Of a stretch of 34,163 bases of DNA, positions 1-9,465 are shown piece after piece (the stretch's first letter is position 1; each line of letters starts with the position of its first letter). A model generated the notes under the pieces. That model was not told where the DNA came from. It saw only the letters and a program-made list of their open reading frames with translations, and made no database searches. The stretch is from Rhizophagus sp. LPA8_4_AMF. Taxonomy: Eukaryota; Glomeromycota; Glomeromycetes; Glomerales; Glomeraceae. Position numbers and translations under genes: made by a program. The stretch is from the NCBI GenBank assembly GCA_021464525.1, contig JADRCO010000417.1, positions 1 to 34,163 of the forward strand, written 5' to 3'.

Positions 1-239
1 TATTATCAATAAACATGATCGCGCCTTTTAAAAAAAAAAAAAAAAAAATTATATTTATAATGTATTCTAAAATCTAAAATCTATATAAGTAAAATTCAAT
101 ATCTTCAATAAAACAGTTTTTTAAAGCTTTCAAATTGCTATTCAAAAATTTACTGACATTTCACTTATAGTCCAAAAGTCAGACCAGTTTTTCTAAAAAA
201 AAAAAAAAATCATTAAAATAACATTTTTATAAAATAAAG

Positions 240-1636
240 AAGTTCTGAATCAAAATTTACCTGGAATTTTGATATACAAGTTGGAGCCAATTTCTTTATA
301 AAAAAATAATAAATCCGTTAAAAAAATGGTTTTTTTAATATTTTTTTAATAGTTTCAAAAAAAATTTTGAAACTAACCTTTAGGAATCCAGTATCCAAGT
401 TGGAGCCAATTTCCCTACAATAAAAATAAAAAAAATGTCAAAAGACATTTTTTTTTAATATTTTTTAATAGTTTTGAAAAAAATTTTGAAACTAACTTTT
501 GGGAATCCAGTATTCAAGTTGAAGCTGATTTTTCTACAATAAAAATAAGAAAAACGTTAAAAGATGTTTTTTTAATATATTTTAATAGTTTCGAAAAAAA
601 TTTCAAAACTAACCTTTGGGAATCTGATATACAAGTCAGAGCTGATTTCTCTACAAAAAATAATAAAACCCGTTAAAAAAATAGTTTTTTTAATATTTTT
701 TAATAATTTTAGAAAAATTTCAAACCTAATTTTTGGGAATCCAATATCCAACTTGAAGCTGATTTCCCTACAAAATATAAAAAAACGTCAAAAGACGTTT
801 TTTTAATATTTTTTAATAATTTGAAAAAAATTTCAAAACTTTACCTTAAAGAATTCGGTATTCAAGTAGGAGCTGATATCTCTACAAAAGTATAAAAAAA
901 AATGTTAAAAATTAACATTTTTTTATTAAAATTTTGAAAATAGTGAAACTTTACCTTTAGGATTCAGTATCCAACTTTAGAGCTGATATCCCTACAAAAA
1001 TATAAAAAAAATGTTAAAACATTTTTTTATAAATTTTAAAAGTTTTCTCAATTTTTTGAAACTTTACCTTTAGGATTTTAGCATCCAAGTCAGAGCCGAT
1101 TTCTCTATAAAAAAATAAAAAAAATGGTAAAAAACATTTTTTTTTATAGTTTTGAAGAGATTCTTTGAAACTTACCTTTGGAATTCGGTATCCAACTTCA
1201 GAGCTGATATCCCTACAATAAAAGTAAAAAAATTGTTAAAACCATTTTTTTAATAGTTTCGAAGAGAATCTTTGAAATTTTATCTTGAGATTTTGTATCT
1301 AATTTCAGAGCTAATATTCCTATAATAAAAATAAGAAAAAATGTTAAAACCATTTTTTTTTAATAGTTTCAAAGAGAATCTTTGAAACTTTACCTTAGGA
1401 TTCGATATCCAACTTCAGAGATGATATCCCTACAATAAAGATAAAAAAAAGTTAAAAATTAACATTTTTTTATTAAAGTTTTGAAAATAATGAAATTTTA
1501 CCTTTGGGATTCGGTATCCAACTTTGGAGTTGATATCCCTACAATCATAATTAAAAAATGTTTTTTAAGAAAGTTTTGAAACTTTTGTTTCAAAATTTAT
1601 CTGAAATATAGGCGTTCACGTTAGATTTCCTATATA
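240..1636. repeat. Tandem array, left part (about 107-120 bp unit)
   Basis: About twelve to thirteen diverged head-to-tail units. The best anchor in each unit resembles GAGCTGATATCCCTACAA and recurs near 281, 401, 520, 638, 754, 869, 979, 1091, 1200, 1307, 1417, 1526 and 1619. It is preceded by a block like TTTGAAACTTACCTTTAGGA and followed by a short hairpin, for example AAACGTC-AAAA-GACGTTT near 785-802 or ATGTTA/TAACAT near 902-928. Spacing shrinks from about 120 bp at the left to about 108 bp at the right. A more degenerate unit may extend left to about 120. I see no coding potential. The array resumes at 3373 beyond the Tc1 insertion. Confidence 0.85.
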
Positions 1637-1662
1637 CACTGGCCTACAATAAATATTTGGAT
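1637..1662 (+). repeat. Left terminal inverted repeat of the Tc1-like element
   Basis: Starts CACTGGCCTACAATAAATAT and is preceded by TA. Its reverse complement recurs at 3347-3372 with four mismatches. Confidence 0.88.
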
Positions 1663-1774
1663 TTTTGTTACGTGAAATTGCAACCCTGTACTATGATCAG
1701 TGATTTCTCCCTATCGCACATATAAATAAAGGAGATAACAAAATATTTATTTTTCACTTCTCCTCTAGTTTTAA

Positions 1775-2791
1775 ATGCGCAGAAACGAAGTTTCAAAGAC
1801 TAACCGGGAATGAATTATTGGTGCATATCTTAGTGGTATCAGGCAACGAGTTATTTCTGTTCAGCTTGGTATTCTGACCAGTACTGTAAATGATATTATA
1901 AAAAAGTATAAAGAAACAGGTTCTGCAGAACCTAAGCAACGTCCTGGAAGACCAAAGTTACTCAGTGAACGTGATACCTGAGCTTTAAAACGTATCATCT
2001 GAACTGACCGGTTTTCTCCTCTAGGTGATGTAACAGACAAGCTAAATAACAGTCTTGACACAACTTTGCACTATAATACAGTCAGAGGTTATGTTCATGA
2101 TGAAGGTTTACGAAGTTATACTGCACAAAAAAAGCCTCATTTAACCCAAAAACATCGAACTGACCGCTTGAGATGGTGCAAAGAAAAAAAAAATTGGGTA
2201 GAGGAATGGAAACAAGTGGTATGGTCGGATGAGTCAAGGTTCGCTCTTTTTCAACCAGATGGTCGAGCAAGAGTGTGGAGAAGTCCTGGAGAAGTATACA
2301 ATAATAATTGTATTCAACCTACAGTTAAGTTTGGGGGAGGATCAGTGATGTTTTGGGGGTGTTTTGGTTGGCATGGGGTTGGCCCTTTGGTTGTGGTGGA
2401 AGGAAACATGGATTCAAACGAATACATTAATATCCTGGCTAATAATTTTATCCCATGGGTTGACAATTACCCCAACTCCATTTTTCAGCAAGATGGAGCA
2501 TCATGTCATACTTCATCTTACAGTGTTTGGTGGATGACAACGCATAGTATTCCAATTTTAGATTGGGTGGCGCAAAGCCCTGATCTAAACCCCATCAAGA
2601 ATTTATGGAACCATTTGGATTATCAGGTCCGAAAAAAGAAGCCTTTGCCTAAGACTAAACAGGAGTTAATTGAGGTAATACAAGAAGAATGGCGAAAAAT
2701 CACCATTGAAATGTGCCATCACCTAATTTTGAGTATGCCTAATCAGGTTAAAGCAGTAATTAAGGCCAAAGGTGGTCATACTAAATATTGA
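1775..2791 (+). pseudogene. Tc1-like transposase relic (DD34E family, three TGA stops)
   Basis: In one frame from the ATG at 1775 to the TGA at 2789-2791 the sequence encodes a 338-codon Tc1-type transposase. The N-terminal helix-turn-helix part spans codons 1-95. The DDE domain follows, with VVWSDESRF (first Asp, codon 152), FQQDGASCH (second Asp, codon 240) and SPDLNPI-x-NLW. The family cuts the transposon out and reinserts it at TA. Three in-frame TGA codons (1811-1813, 1979-1981, 2000-2002) break the N-terminal half. The third catalytic residue, a Glu 34 residues after the second Asp, is Lys here (codon 275, 2597-2599). The uninterrupted 241-residue stretch from 2066 is only the C-terminal part and could not act. 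Length and spacing otherwise match the family, so decay looks moderate. Confidence 0.93.
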
Positions 2792-3346
2792 TTTTTTTTT
2801 TTTTTGCAAGGTAGTGCAATTTGTGAGTTTATTAATTATATGTGAGAATACAAAAGCACCTGTTATATAACTAATTTATTAAAACTCCAAACCAGTTCCC
2901 CATCCATAAGATTGCTCCTGTGCCCTACCATCACCTTATAAAATTCACCTATATCCTTCTATAATTACTATTGAATTATATAGGATCACCATAATATAAG
3001 ATTTCAGTATATGCTTCCACTACCCTCTAAACAAAAAAAAAAAAAAAAAGAAAGGTTATATTATATTTATATATTTTTTTGTTATTATATACTTTCCAAA
3101 ATACCCTATTTCCCTCTCTAATAAATTGGTTTATATATTGTCTTGTTTTTTCTAATGCTATTGACCACTGTTCATTATGTTTTAAGATAATATTGATTTT
3201 TTTACTATAATATTTTTCGTATAATAACTTAACATTTTATATTTTAATATAATAAAATTTATTTGTCAATTAATATGTACAAATAAATCTTTTATATGTA
3301 CACAAAATTACGAATTTTATATATAAATTTTATAAATAAAAAAAAA

Positions 3347-3372
3347 ATCTGAATATTTATTGTAGGCTAATG
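3347..3372 (-). repeat. Right terminal inverted repeat of the Tc1-like element
   Basis: Ends ATTTATTGTAGGCTAATG and is followed by TA. It pairs with 1637-1662 (22 of 26 positions). Confidence 0.86.
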
Positions 3373-3690
3373 TATAAAATATATAAAAAGAACATTTTTA
3401 ATATTAAAAAACGTTTTAAAGAAGTTTCAAAATAAAAGTTTTGAAACTTATCTACATCTACATTAGAGCCGATTTTCCACATATAAAATATATAAAAAAA
3501 TATTATTTTATAAAGTTACAAATTTTTTTTTTGAAACTTACCTGAAATATCAGTATTTACGCTAGAACTAATTTCCTACATAAAAATATAAAAAATGTTA
3601 GAAAACGTTTTTTTTAAAGTAATAGTTTTGCAAAAATAAAAAATAAAAAATTGGAACGTTATCTAACATTTCAATTGAAAATATAAAAAA
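3373..3690. repeat. Tandem array, right part
   Basis: Continuation of the 240-1636 array beyond the Tc1 insertion. It holds the rest of the split unit, then units with anchors near 3464 (TTAGAGCCGATTTTCCAC) and 3561 (GCTAGAACTAATTTCCTACA) and a hairpin near 3595-3618. The repeat fades into AT-rich DNA after about 3660. Confidence 0.75.
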
Positions 3691-4280
3691 AAAATTAATT
3701 AAAACGTTAAAAATAATTTGTAAAAAATAAAAATATTAGAAAATCGGAACATTAACTAATATTCTGATAAAAAATTAAACAAAAAAAAATCCAAAATGTT
3801 TCGTTTAGAAATTAAGGATAAAAAGAGAAGTTAGATGAAGATAAAGTTTTGAAACTTGTTTAAATAAAGTCTAAATTCGGTAATAGATCAACTATTTGAT
3901 AAGCCAGATTTAATTTACTGTGACTGTGGATTAGTACATCATAAGCTGATTTTGGTTTTTATAAATTAACTGACAATCATACTATGTTGAAATTTGGCCA
4001 ATTTTTAATAAGTTCTGAAATTGAGCTAAAATGTATGACAGATCTGCCAAACTTTGCCAATTTGTCATATGACTGAAAGTTTTGATTTTGACCAGTAAAA
4101 TAAATTGTTTTTGCAGAGAATTTGATAAACCTACCACTCTTTAACTTGAACCAATCAATTCAAAAAAACATCTTAGTGTAAGAAATTGACTGATCTATAT
4201 TTACTATTGTTTTTAAAATTTCTGAAAATTCTTGTCTTTCTTTTGACCTAATGACTAGCTAATTTTCATTGCCACTTGGT
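3691..4280. other. Intergenic, nothing recognised
   Basis: AT-rich DNA with stops in all frames. I see no gene, RNA or clear repeat. Confidence 0.5.
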
Positions 4281-4571
4281 TGGGCCTTGAAAGCTAATCA
4301 GAAATATGGTAAAAAGGATAATGATAAACGAATGACAAAATAAGTAAAAGATATTTTGATAGAATTGTTTTTAGCTGGTAATATTAATAAAAGTAAAAGA
4401 TATATAGTTACAACTATGCTAGAAGTGTTAAAAAAAAAGGTAGAAGGAGGTTAGTTAGATGAGGAGGAAGTGCCTAAGGTGGAAATCATTCAGAATTGGA
4501 TAGGTCGCTATTTGCGTGAATATAATATAAAGGCAGCAAGAACAGAGTTTACAATAACTTTCACGTCCTAA
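4281..4571 (+). pseudogene. Relic of an uncharacterised protein C-terminal region
   Basis: A single frame running from GWALKANQKYG through LIELFLAGNINKSKRY and EEEVPKVEIIQNWIGRYLRE to a stop at 4569-4571. It is interrupted by TAA at 4341-4343 and TAG at 4452-4454. Its charged helical composition, with Lys/Glu-rich stretches and a normal amino-acid mix, is far from what random AT-rich DNA gives. It resembles tails I associate with repetitive Rhizophagus protein families, but I cannot name a domain. I call it a broken fragment because no start or other exon is visible. Confidence 0.5.
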
Positions 4572-4961
4572 ATGTAAATAAAAACCTTTTTTTTGTATAA
4601 ATAAGCGTAAAATAAAATGTTCGTATTGTGTATATTGCCATCAATTTTACATGGAATCCACTTTCCTTGCAAAGTAAAGTTGTGATATTTTTTTAAAAAA
4701 GTGCTTTTATCATAATTAGAAAAATAACTCTGTTTTTGGAAATATTTTAAAACAGTTTTGTGCAATGTTAGTAAAGATGGAATGTTATGTTATCTAGTAA
4801 CTGAAATTTGTGCTTTTTAGTTATTCTTAAGTGATCTACAAAATCATGCTCCATTTTAGACTATTAATTTTACTTAGTTATTATACAGATTACAAATTAA
4901 TTAGAATAGGATTTACTTACTTTTAATAAAGATTACCAGAATCATAAATAAATTTCATATA
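4572..4961. other. Intergenic, nothing recognised
   Basis: AT-rich, no convincing gene. A 65-codon reading frame on the minus strand at 4568-4765 has no recognisable motif. Confidence 0.45.
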
Positions 4962-5370
4962 CAGTCACCACTGGTTATAATGAACCTGTTTATACCGAAA
5001 TCTTGTTATACTGAACTGGAATTTCTAGAACTGATTTTTTATAAATAATTTCACTGTATATAATGAACTTTTATAATAAAACACTATATAATGCATCTGA
5101 ACTGAACTTAACCAGCCTCTCATATATTAGCCATAATATTATTTTACTTTTTATAACGAATAGTCATGTAATTATATATTAATCCAGGTCATATTTATAG
5201 TGCTAGCCAGGATTATCAATAATTTTTTCAAAAATTTATGTCAAATGAAATCATAATTCTGGCCAGTACTGCAAATTTGGTCTAAATTATCCAGAAGTTC
5301 AGTATATTATATAACGAATTTACTATATACTGAACTAAACCTTTTGGAATAGAAGATTCAGTGATGACTG
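4962..5370. mobile_element. MITE, 409 bp, pogo/Tc1-like ends
   Basis: Begins CAGTCACCACTGG and ends CAGTGATGACTG, which are inverted repeats matching at 11 of 12 positions, with TA on both outer sides (4960-4961, 5371-5372). The interior is non-coding and rich in TATAATGAAC-like motifs. Size, TA flanks and lack of a gene fit a miniature inverted-repeat element moved by a pogo/Tc1-type transposase. The family assignment is inferred from the ends only. Confidence 0.72.
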
Positions 5371-5372
5371 TA

Positions 5373-6217
5373 TAAAATATTTTAAAGATCCTATTATATA
5401 ATCATGTATTTTTTCTAAAAAAATTTCCTAATTTTTAGAAATTTTACTGAATTAGAAATTTTTTTTTAGGAAAAATATATCTATTTTTAAATAAATTATA
5501 TATAAAAAAGAAAATATTATACTAAGTACTATAATTATTTATTTTTTTAAACCAGTTAACTAATAAATTACTGGTAAAATTACTAATAAATTTGAAATTT
5601 TTTACAAAAATCCCTATCAGACTCTATTATAATAAGTAAATAGAGTTTTATTATAATATTATTACTATTATAATATTTAAAGTTGAAACTATATAATTTT
5701 ATATAGCAAATTTGAAATTAATTTATTCACATATATGATATATTGCTTTTCTTTTTGGCAATTTTTATATAATAAATTTGCTAATACAGTATTTGCTAAT
5801 TTTTGCTAATTTTTTAATTCTTTTTTTTTACATTTTTAGTGTAAATATTTATAGTATATATATTTAAAAATCATATAATATATATATTTTACTTGCTTTA
5901 CAATTTTACTTAGTATATCAAAAAGAGTTTAGAATGCTATTTTTGATTTTTATATAGAAATGCAATATATCACAGATACAATAAAAGATAAAACTCTAAT
6001 ATTAATATTTTATGTAAATTATAATTATTTTTAAAAAAAATTTTATGAAAAATAAAAAATTACAAAGGTAGAATTTAATTGAATATTAAATTATATAATT
6101 TATAACTATTGATTTCTGATTGGTTATTATTAATATTATATATTGTTTATATAATTTAATAAAATTGGGATTTTTTTTATTTTATAAATTAATTCTTTTT
6201 AATAAATATAATATTTA
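5373..6217. other. Intergenic, extremely AT-rich
   Basis: Long A/T runs and TATATA tracts. I see no gene or named element. Confidence 0.5.
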
Positions 6218-6350
6218 ATTAAAATCCAATTACTGGTTCTCAAGATAGCAAAATTTGAAGCCAAAAAGTTAATATAACTTTGAAATCAGAATTTATTATA
6301 AGGTTTATACAAAATCAGATTAGAGTTTTTTTAGTATTATTTAGGGTCCT
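6218..6350 (+). repeat. Dispersed repeat, copy A
   Basis: Runs from AATTAAAATCCAATTACTGG to about TTAGTATTATTTAGGGTCCT. Closely related copies lie at 30374-30480 (same strand) and 30780-31090 (opposite strand). Copy A lacks the MITE found in the third copy and so shows the empty site, near 6276-6281. No coding potential; the class of parent element is unknown. Confidence 0.8.
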
Positions 6351-6873
6351 ATTTTTATAAACTAAATATTTGATTTTACTTCATAAAACTGGATACCTCT
6401 TTTGATTTTACCTTATAAAACTAAAGATCTTTATTTATTGTATATATAATTTACCTTTAGCTATTAAGAAATCTAAATTTTAATTTTGGTATAAATTTTA
6501 CCTTATAATTCTGAAGACCTCTATTAGAAGTAAGTGGGTTCTAGTACTATATATAGAGGGTATTATGGTCCATAATATATAGTATTTAGAAATGTATTAT
6601 ATATTCTGAAGATAATTATTTCATCAGTTTTATAGTATATTTTCATAATAACAATAAGATTTTCTTAGTATATAGCTAAAATGAATATAAAAGAAGTGGT
6701 AACTTTATGCATTTTTTAATGTATATGTTTGTCTGTTTATGTAAGCTAAAAAATTATAAGTTCAAATTTGGTAACTTGAAGGTGGAAAGTAGAAAATATT
6801 AAAATTATTTTTTTTTTATTTTTATATAATTTCTATATCAGATAATCAAGTTAGCATTCATTTTACTTAGATA
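6351..6873. other. Intergenic with one imperfect palindrome
   Basis: No gene seen. An imperfect hairpin lies at about 6545-6584, with outer arms TACTATATAT/ATATATAGTA and inner arms TATTATGG/CCATAATA. Confidence 0.4.
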
Positions 6874-6994
6874 CAATCAAAAATCATATATAATCACACC
6901 AAAATGAAGCTTTGCATAAATGTGACTGTATATGTAAAGCCTCACTATAACTATTTGGTGGTTCCAAAAGGTGTGACTATAAAGGGAATGACTG
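6874..6994. mobile_element. Short MITE, 121 bp, CARTCA ends
   Basis: Left end CAATCAAAAATCATATATAA and right end reading inward on the other strand CAGTCATTCCCTTTATAGTC. Both arms then continue into TCACACC, and TA lies on both sides (6872-6873, 6995-6996). The terminal sequence resembles the MITE at 30852-31025. It is non-coding. The arms are diverged, so the exact ends are less sure than for the other two elements. Confidence 0.55.
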
Positions 6995-7299
6995 TATTCA
7001 TTAGAAAGAAAAGAAAATTCTACATATATTTATTTATTTATATTATATTTTCAATTATATAATGCTATCTTAAAAATTTTAATTTTTTTGGTTTTTTTTT
7101 TTACTTTTTTCAAAAATGAAAAGGTTTAAATTTTAATATCATAATTATAAATCATGTAATATGGTGAAAATCACTCCTGGCCTCTGGTAAGTATTAAATA
7201 GTTCAAATTCTATTTTTATTCATGGATATAATTTTGTATACCAGGCTGATCTTTATTATTACATTAAATTATGATAATAATATTTTAAATAAATTTTTT

Positions 7300-7610
7300 T
7301 TGTAGTTATATGGAACCGGAACTAATAAATTTACCGGTATTAATAAAAACTTCCGGAAATCTAATATGTCTTCCAAAAAAAAATCCAACTTTTTCGGTTT
7401 TACAAGAAATCTTTCGGCATATTTAGGAAGATTTTATGGGCTGGTTATTATTACAGCTGATTTCATAATTACCGAGAGACAACTCGGTAATTCGGTAAAA
7501 CTCGGTAAAGTTCAGAATAAGGTAAAAACTGTATTGTTAGATTCGGAGCGGTGTAGTTTTTATTTATTCTGAGTTATACCGAATCTTACCGAGTTTCTCT
7601 TGGCATGGAG
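7300..7610. repeat. TCGGTAA-rich repeat patch with inverted arms
   Basis: Several copies of TCGGTAA or its complement TTACCGA cluster here: CTCGGTAATTCGGTAAAACT near 7483-7502 and, inverted, ATACCGAATCTTACCGAG near 7574-7591, with ACCGG/CCGGA variants near 7313-7356. The local G+C content is higher than in the flanks. A 68-codon reading frame at 7366-7572 (+) crosses the patch but looks like chance. This could be a palindromic mobile element or regulatory sites; I cannot tell which. Confidence 0.45.
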
Positions 7611-8258
7611 TAAAAATGATGGGTGTCCCGTATATTATGAAATCGCTGTAATATAAAAAGGTTTATAGAATGCGAAATCCTGAAAGGAATTGATTTAATA
7701 TCCATTGTTAGGACTAACGGTAAAAGCGTAATTATTATTCTATAAATAAACAAAAAGTTTTTCCATTTCCTTCTCTCCTTTCATCTGTAGATCCGTATTT
7801 TATATTCCGTGTTCTTTCACGAAATTCTATCTTACTAGAATTTTCTAAGGGATACATAACAACTAACCCGTAAAACATCATACGGTAAGCCCAAAAAAGG
7901 AATTGTTGCATGAAAATAAATGAATAACGTGATGCTTTTTATTAGCCAAAGAAAAACTGCAATTTTAATTTATTATACACTTTATTTGGAAATTAAAAGA
8001 AATTAAATGTGACACGAATTAAATTCTATATATCTATGCCCGATTCTATGAATGAATGAATAAATAAGCGATTATTTTCTATAATGAATTTCTATAAATA
8101 TATCAATTAACATTATTGTTAAAATTCTAATTAAAATTCTCTTAAGTAATAGTAATAATATATATAATAAGAAAAGGTTTTTATATAATTTATATAATGA
8201 ACGTGCTGCGATTTTTTTTTGTTATTACCAGCGCAGCATTTTTTATATTAGATTATTT
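7611..8258. other. Intergenic downstream of the HMG-like gene
   Basis: No gene recognised. A pyrimidine-rich run at about 7758-7790 follows a TATAAATA at 7741-7748, which could be a plus-strand core promoter, but no open frame follows. Confidence 0.35.
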
Positions 8259-8690
8259 TTATATTAATTCTAATTGAAAATCTAATTTTTCGAATTCTTC
8301 ACGAAAATGAACATCAGCGCCTCTCCAAGTCTTAGCAGCAGTACAAGCCAAATCAATATCTAATTCGGGATAATGGTTAAGAACTTCATCTTTTATCAAC
8401 TCGAAGTATAAATTAAATGCCCCTTCAATTTTCTTTGGTTTCTCATCATTTATAGAGTATCTATTTAATAAGGATTGCATTTTGTTTAATGACGGGATGT
8501 TAATGGTGATTATTATTCCATTTGAAAATATTAGATCAGCTTTATGATCTTTATTATCGTAAGTCGATGGAGGATATTTGAAGAGATTGTTCATATGATC
8601 TTTATTATCGTAAGTTGATGGAGGATATTTGAAGAGATTGTTTATTAATGTATTAAGGTACTCTAAAATCGTATTCATCTTGACGTTCAT
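8259..8690 (-). CDS. Small divergent HMG-box-like (MATA-HMG-like) protein, 143 aa
   Basis: An intronless frame from the ATG at 8690 to a TAA at 8259. Residues 85-137 resemble the MATA-type HMG box: a basic PKK, then the AFNLYFELI turn (compare the usual NAFILYR), a second helix ending in a conserved Trp (AAKTWRG), and a third helix FREEFEKL. HMG boxes bind and bend the DNA minor groove, and glomeromycotinan fungi carry many such genes. This copy is divergent and lacks the usual Pro/Arg-rich flanks, so DNA binding is only inferred. Residues 17-49 hold a perfect 17-residue tandem duplication built on NNLFKYPPSTYDNKDH, caused by the 51-bp repeat at 8544-8645. It could be a young duplicate or a decaying copy; expression is unknown. 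Confidence 0.6.
   Translation of the reverse strand: MNVKMNTILEYLNTLINNLFKYPPSTYDNKDHMNNLFKYPPSTYDNKDHKADLIFSNGIIITINIPSLNKMQSLLNRYSINDEKPKKIEGAFNLYFELIKDEVLNHYPELDIDLACTAAKTWRGADVHFREEFEKLDFQLELI
8544..8645. repeat. 51-bp tandem duplication inside the HMG-like gene
   Basis: 8544-8594 and 8595-8645 are identical except at two positions (49 of 51). Being a multiple of three, the duplication keeps the frame and adds 17 residues. Confidence 0.95.
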
Positions 8691-9465
8691 ATTTTATAAA
8701 CGAGGGACATATTAAGGATAAATTAAAGTACAAATTATGCATCTTGTTAAAGATATGCACAATTATTATTTACTTAGAGTTGTTTAGAAATGAAATATCA
8801 TTTCATTGAAAATTTTTGTATTGTTATTATTAATAAACGGAAGGAGTGTATGTTGAGTTCAAATTAATTAATTAACGATGAAAAAAAAAATGAATTGAAA
8901 AATGCTTGTATTTATAGTATTTTTCTTCATTCAATAAATAAATATGGAAATTTAAATTCAAGATGTAAATTCATTATTTCATAATATTTCATAGAAAACC
9001 GAGGTTTCGTTATAGATATTTCTTGGAAAAAAAATCATTTCATACAAGTAAATTTATATTAATATAAAAAAGCTCATAATGCATATAAATCTATTGTTTT
9101 TTAGAATTAGAAGATAAAAAAACGAATCACGAGTGGAACGAATAATCGCATGACTAATTATTACTAAATTTTTAATTTACGTAATAAAAGAAAACCGGAA
9201 TTATGGAATACGATTTACTGCGATTTTCTTAAGATTTCTATTTAAAGCATTTTGTATGTTAAGCAAACTCTGCATATAAATACCATAGAAGTTCCCCTAA
9301 ATCACTTTAATTCTCTTTGTTTTTACGTTTCTATTTTTTAGATATGAACATTAGTCAATTGAGAAGACTGTCCCAGATAAAGAACATCGATCTTCATTTA
9401 CTATTTATATATGTGTACATAATAATATTTTGCTTTAATAGGTTATAATTATCTACATAAAGTAT
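8691..9465. other. Intergenic between the HMG-like gene and the 3' end of the DNA-PKcs gene
   Basis: Holds the upstream region of the 8259-8690 gene (TTTATAA near 8693-8699 on the plus strand) and the 3' flank of the DNA-PKcs gene. A TATAAATA at about 9276 sits 68 bp before an ATG at 9344 that opens a frame of only some thirty codons. I do not call it a gene. Confidence 0.45.

Larger units (their letters stand above)
1637..3372 (+). mobile_element. Tc1/mariner-like transposon, 1,736 bp, inactivated
   Basis: A class II element bounded by imperfect terminal inverted repeats of at least 26 bp (22 of 26 matching) and flanked on both sides by the TA dinucleotide expected of Tc1/mariner target duplication (1635-1636 and 3373-3374). 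The only gene is the transposase relic at 1775-2791. The 3' part, 2792-3346, is non-coding AT-rich DNA. The insertion splits one unit of the surrounding tandem array exactly: the unit's left half ends at 1636 and the rest continues at 3373. That independently confirms both ends. Confidence 0.9.

Noticed and set aside
240..1636. Regularly spaced repeats suggestive of a CRISPR array
   Set aside because: Units are over 100 bp, diverged along their length, without unique spacers, and the DNA is eukaryotic (introns, HMG, LINE).
1861..2270. Two short minus-strand frames
   Set aside because: Antisense shadows of the Tc1-like transposase.
7366..7572. 68-codon frame on the plus strand
   Set aside because: It crosses the TCGGTAA repeat patch, and its residues follow the repeats. 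No start context or homologous motif is visible.
9344..9450. Small frame after a TATA-like box
   Set aside because: Only some thirty AT-rich codons, no recognisable motif, and it sits in the 3' flank of the DNA-PKcs gene.
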